NCBI GenBank assembly: GCA_002713555.1
Contig: PATG01000125.1
Location: 1 to 15,045 of the forward strand
Length of the DNA stretch: 15,045 nucleotides
Origin: Planctomycetaceae bacterium
GTDB lineage: Bacteria > Planctomycetota > Planctomycetia > Pirellulales > Lacipirellulaceae
Direction of reading: 5' to 3'
Shown one piece after another: positions 14,354 through 15,045 of the stretch (within the stretch, counting starts at the first letter, position 1; every line of letters starts with the position of its first letter). The notes beneath the pieces were generated by a model that worked only from the letters and a program-made list of their open reading frames with translations, had not been told where the DNA came from and searched no databases. Both the position numbers and the translations under genes were made by a program.

Positions 14354-15045
14354 ATGAGGTTCCGCCAACTAATTCTTGTGGCAGTTTTCATGTCCCTCAT
14401 GGGTTTGGTGACTCCTTGTCAGTCCCAAACAGCGGCACCACCCGAGGGTGGCCATTGGCCTCCGCAAGGAGCATTGCATCAGAACGCGGACCTAGTGCGG
14501 ATGGGGCCCGAAGTGGCCGTACGGGCGGACTGCGGTGGGGTGCCCGTCTATGGATTTGGCTTCTCTTATATCTACGGCTTGAGTCCAGATCTGGCTTCGG
14601 CGGCAGTTCTGCAGCAAGGAAACGAAGCGCCGACAAAAAAAATAGTGCCCAAAAAATCCTGGCAGATTAAATCAAATCGGATTGGGGCAACGCCTCCCAG
14701 GATGCCACGCACAGCGCGGAGCGATATCCAGCCACTCTTAGGTGTCCATTTAATTGACGGCGATCCCGAAACCCATTGGTGCAGTCGCGGTCAAAATCGG
14801 TCGACGGTGGAGCCGGCCTGGCTGAGGATTGATTTAGCCCGCGAAACGGAGATCCACTCTATCGAAATCGTCCCGCGGGATGACAAGCTGGGCATGCCCA
14901 AGCATCTGACGGTCCGACTCAGTCGGGACGGCTGGAATTGGGACACCGTCTACGACAATCAAAACCCCCCCCCCCCTGCCGATGCCCAGCCCCAGACGAT
15001 CGAGTTTGCCCCCACCCGTGCCAAGCAGATTTGGATCGTCGGCCA
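14354..15045 (+). CDS. Secreted discoidin-domain protein, paralogue of the GH39-like glycosidase (partial)
   Basis: The ORF starts at ATG 14354 with GGAAG eight bases before it and stays open for 230 codons to the right edge. Residues 1-24 form a signal peptide (MRFRQLILVAVFMSLMGLV, then TPCQSQ). Residues about 115-230 are an F5/8 type C domain clearly paralogous to that of the gene at 10143: shared blocks are IGATPPRMPRT, VHLIDGDPETHW, EPAWLRIDL, SRDGWNW and KQIWIVG, each with a close match in the other protein. The catalytic part, expected to be a GH39-like barrel, lies outside the window. Residues 204-208 are encoded across a run of 12 C. Its pairing with the GH127-like gene suggests one extracellular polysaccharide-degrading set. 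Confidence 0.75.
   Translation, partial: MRFRQLILVAVFMSLMGLVTPCQSQTAAPPEGGHWPPQGALHQNADLVRMGPEVAVRADCGGVPVYGFGFSYIYGLSPDLASAAVLQQGNEAPTKKIVPKKSWQIKSNRIGATPPRMPRTARSDIQPLLGVHLIDGDPETHWCSRGQNRSTVEPAWLRIDLARETEIHSIEIVPRDDKLGMPKHLTVRLSRDGWNWDTVYDNQNPPPPADAQPQTIEFAPTRAKQIWIVG
14965..14976 (+). repeat. C12 homopolymer within the discoidin coding region
   Basis: Twelve consecutive C encode the end of an Asn codon and four Pro codons (residues 205-208). The sequence on both sides is in frame and matches the paralogue, so at this length the gene is in its ON phase. Runs of this length are prone to slippage in replication and to sequencing errors. Confidence 0.9.

Overview
The window looks like a planctomycete chromosome segment, probably Pirellulales-like. 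The evidence is a PEP-CTERM exported protein with a glycine- and alanine-rich beta-repeat body, a Tat-exported Gfo/Idh/MocA oxidoreductase coupled to a sugar-porter MFS protein, discoidin-type secreted glycoside hydrolases, sparse Shine-Dalgarno sites and palindrome-rich intergenic spacers. The assignment rests on protein style only. No rRNA, tRNA or CRISPR array was seen.

Layout. (1) 1-2453, minus strand: an exported PEP-CTERM protein continuing in frame, with no stop codon, into a second copy of its own N-terminal domain that runs off the left edge. (2) 2454-3363: a 0.9 kb spacer with a nested palindromic element of about 210 bp and a smaller inverted repeat close to the next gene. (3) 3364-6385, plus strand: a two-gene operon of an MFS sugar porter with an extra domain before its last membrane helix and a Tat-exported oxidoreductase, overlapping by 23 bp. 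(4) 6391-7437, minus: rmlB (dTDP-glucose 4,6-dehydratase), converging on the oxidoreductase with a 5 bp gap. (5) 7438-8972: a gene-poor, apparently decayed stretch holding a possible 39-codon ORF and a WecG/TagA/CpsF glycosyltransferase remnant with no usable start and a missing centre. (6) 9074-9805, minus: a short-chain dehydrogenase. (7) 9806-10142: a spacer with a small element bounded by terminal inverted repeats, carrying a G-quadruplex-like motif and a hairpin. (8) 10143-15045: a secreted glycan-degradation group, with a discoidin plus clan GH-A glycosidase (plus), a GH127-like glycosidase (minus), then a second discoidin paralogue (plus) cut by the right edge.

How the genes may work together (inference): the secreted GH39-like and GH127-like enzymes would release sugars, possibly arabinose-containing, from an external polysaccharide. 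The MFS porter and the secreted oxidoreductase would import and oxidise sugars. rmlB and the broken wecG are remnants or parts of a surface-polysaccharide locus. The most unusual observations are the in-frame fusion of two PEP-CTERM-type units with an internal sorting signal followed by an internal signal peptide, the transporter with a periplasmic beta-module insert, and a C12 tract inside a glycosidase gene.
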